From assembly GCF_000377945.1 (NCBI RefSeq), contig NZ_KB898952.1:1-34708 (forward strand): 34,708 nt of DNA. The letters are read 5' to 3'. The translations under genes and the position numbers were made by a program. Under the pieces are notes generated by a model, which saw nothing but the letters and a program-made list of their open reading frames with translations, was not told the DNA's origin and made no database searches. Shown piece by piece: positions 34,311-34,708 of the stretch. The stretch comes from Thioalkalivibrio sulfidiphilus (GTDB lineage Bacteria > Pseudomonadota > Gammaproteobacteria > Ectothiorhodospirales > Ectothiorhodospiraceae). The number at the start of each line of letters is the position of its first letter. Position 1 is the stretch's first letter.

Positions 34311-34403
34311 GCAATCCTCTCACGGAGCCACGGAGACACGGAGACACGGAGAAAACGTTTGATTTCAAAACCCCGTGTCTCCGTGGCTCCGTGAGAGGAT
34401 TGC
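34311..34403. repeat. Octamer palindrome, CACGGAGA family, copy 3
   Basis: Two perfectly complementary 31-bp arms (34311-34341 and 34373-34403) enclose further GACACGGA units. It lies 5' of the kinase gene rather than after a stop codon, and 250 bp before the transposase start. Confidence 0.9.
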
Positions 34404-34654
34404 TTCTATGGGGATGGGTGTAAGGAAAGTATTCCCGACAGTTGCATAAATCCGGCACGGTTTTACAAGAAAACGGCTTATATACGGTACGACCTGCCTG
34501 TTGCACGGCTGTTGCTGGACCTCACCAAATGTGAAGTCCAGAAAACGGCCTAAATCGGTGCGAGAAGATGGCTTGCACGCATAAAAAAACGGTCTCGAAG
34601 TTGGTAGAATTGGTGGCACCACACCGTCCAACAAAACCAACGGAGACCGTCTGG
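34404..34654. other. Probable left end of an insertion sequence
   Basis: This AT-richer stretch (34430-34650) contrasts with its GC-rich surroundings and contains no credible gene. It precedes the transposase start, with CGGAGA at 34641-34646 as ribosome binding site. I cannot fix the terminal inverted repeat without the other end of the element. Confidence 0.4.
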
Positions 34655-34708
34655 ATGAAGTGTAGCAGAGCCGCCGTTCATCGCAAGACCCATCGCATTC
34701 CCGATATC
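34655..34708 (+). CDS. IS1380-like transposase, N-terminal fragment cut by the window edge
   Basis: Only 18 codons are present (MKCSRAAVHRKTHRIPDI), open at the window end. The start resembles IS1380-family transposases, which begin with a short basic segment followed by a DIRFED-like motif; the visible DI at the edge would be its start. CGGAGA lies 8 nt before the ATG. The call rests on this short match and on the change in base composition. Confidence 0.5.
   Translation, partial: MKCSRAAVHRKTHRIPDI

Noticed and set aside
34573-34610. Sigma70 promoter for the partial transposase (TTGCAC and TAGAAT)
   Set aside because: The spacing is 26 bp, too long for a normal promoter.

Overview
The window comes from a high-GC gammaproteobacterium. 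The gene set (SoxX/SoxA cytochromes, several periplasmic c-type cytochromes, TamA/TamB, RimK, CueR/CopA, MetR/MetE, FxsA next to GroES/GroEL) suggests a chemolithotrophic sulfur oxidizer of the Thioalkalivibrio/Ectothiorhodospiraceae kind. That placement is inferred from gene content only.

Layout. 1-586: no gene; an inverted REP pair and a multi-hairpin repeat. 587-2295: two overlapping genes for exported proteins (thioredoxin-like, BNR-type propeller). 2458-5140: fxsA, then groES-groEL behind a sigma70 promoter with a CIRCE/HrcA operator. 5476-8824: divergent metR and metE. 8858-12575: cytochrome c lipoprotein, copA with a textbook CueR promoter, and cueR. 12801-18232: TonB-like protein, Na/Pi cotransporter family protein, methyl-accepting chemotaxis protein, beta-CASP nuclease. 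18402-24193: tamA-tamB. 24359-25264: rimK. 25412-34203: a sulfur-oxidation and regulation island. 34655-34708: start of an IS1380-like transposase cut by the window edge.

The most interesting region is 25412-34203. A histidine kinase with a periplasmic sensor region, a Tat-exported PstS-like binding protein and a sigma54-activating response regulator lie beside two transcription units: soxX-soxA, and a COG0523/CobW GTPase overlapping a Tat-exported beta-propeller. Both units have a recognisable -24/-12 promoter. Upstream of each lies a pair of palindromes of the form GGGGCA-N3-TGCCCC, one perfect and one degenerate, with centres exactly 34 bp apart in both cases. A strong terminator separates the units. 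The propeller carries a His at the same position in five blades, plus a degenerate sixth, as expected for a metal site in the central channel. The GTPase family supplies metallochaperones, and Tat exports folded proteins. I infer a co-regulated SoxXA plus metallo-propeller system, probably for oxidising a reduced sulfur compound. The substrate is unknown.

A second theme runs through the window. Short tandem repeats of 7 nt (sometimes 8 nt), often followed by an inverted copy, sit directly 3' of stop codons. At least six different gene ends carry them within 0-4 nt of the stop (fxsA, tonB-like, MCP, beta-CASP, rimK, BNR protein), using unrelated unit sequences that are purine-rich on the coding strand. 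Two octamer-based palindrome families occur three times each. No tRNA, rRNA or CRISPR array was seen.
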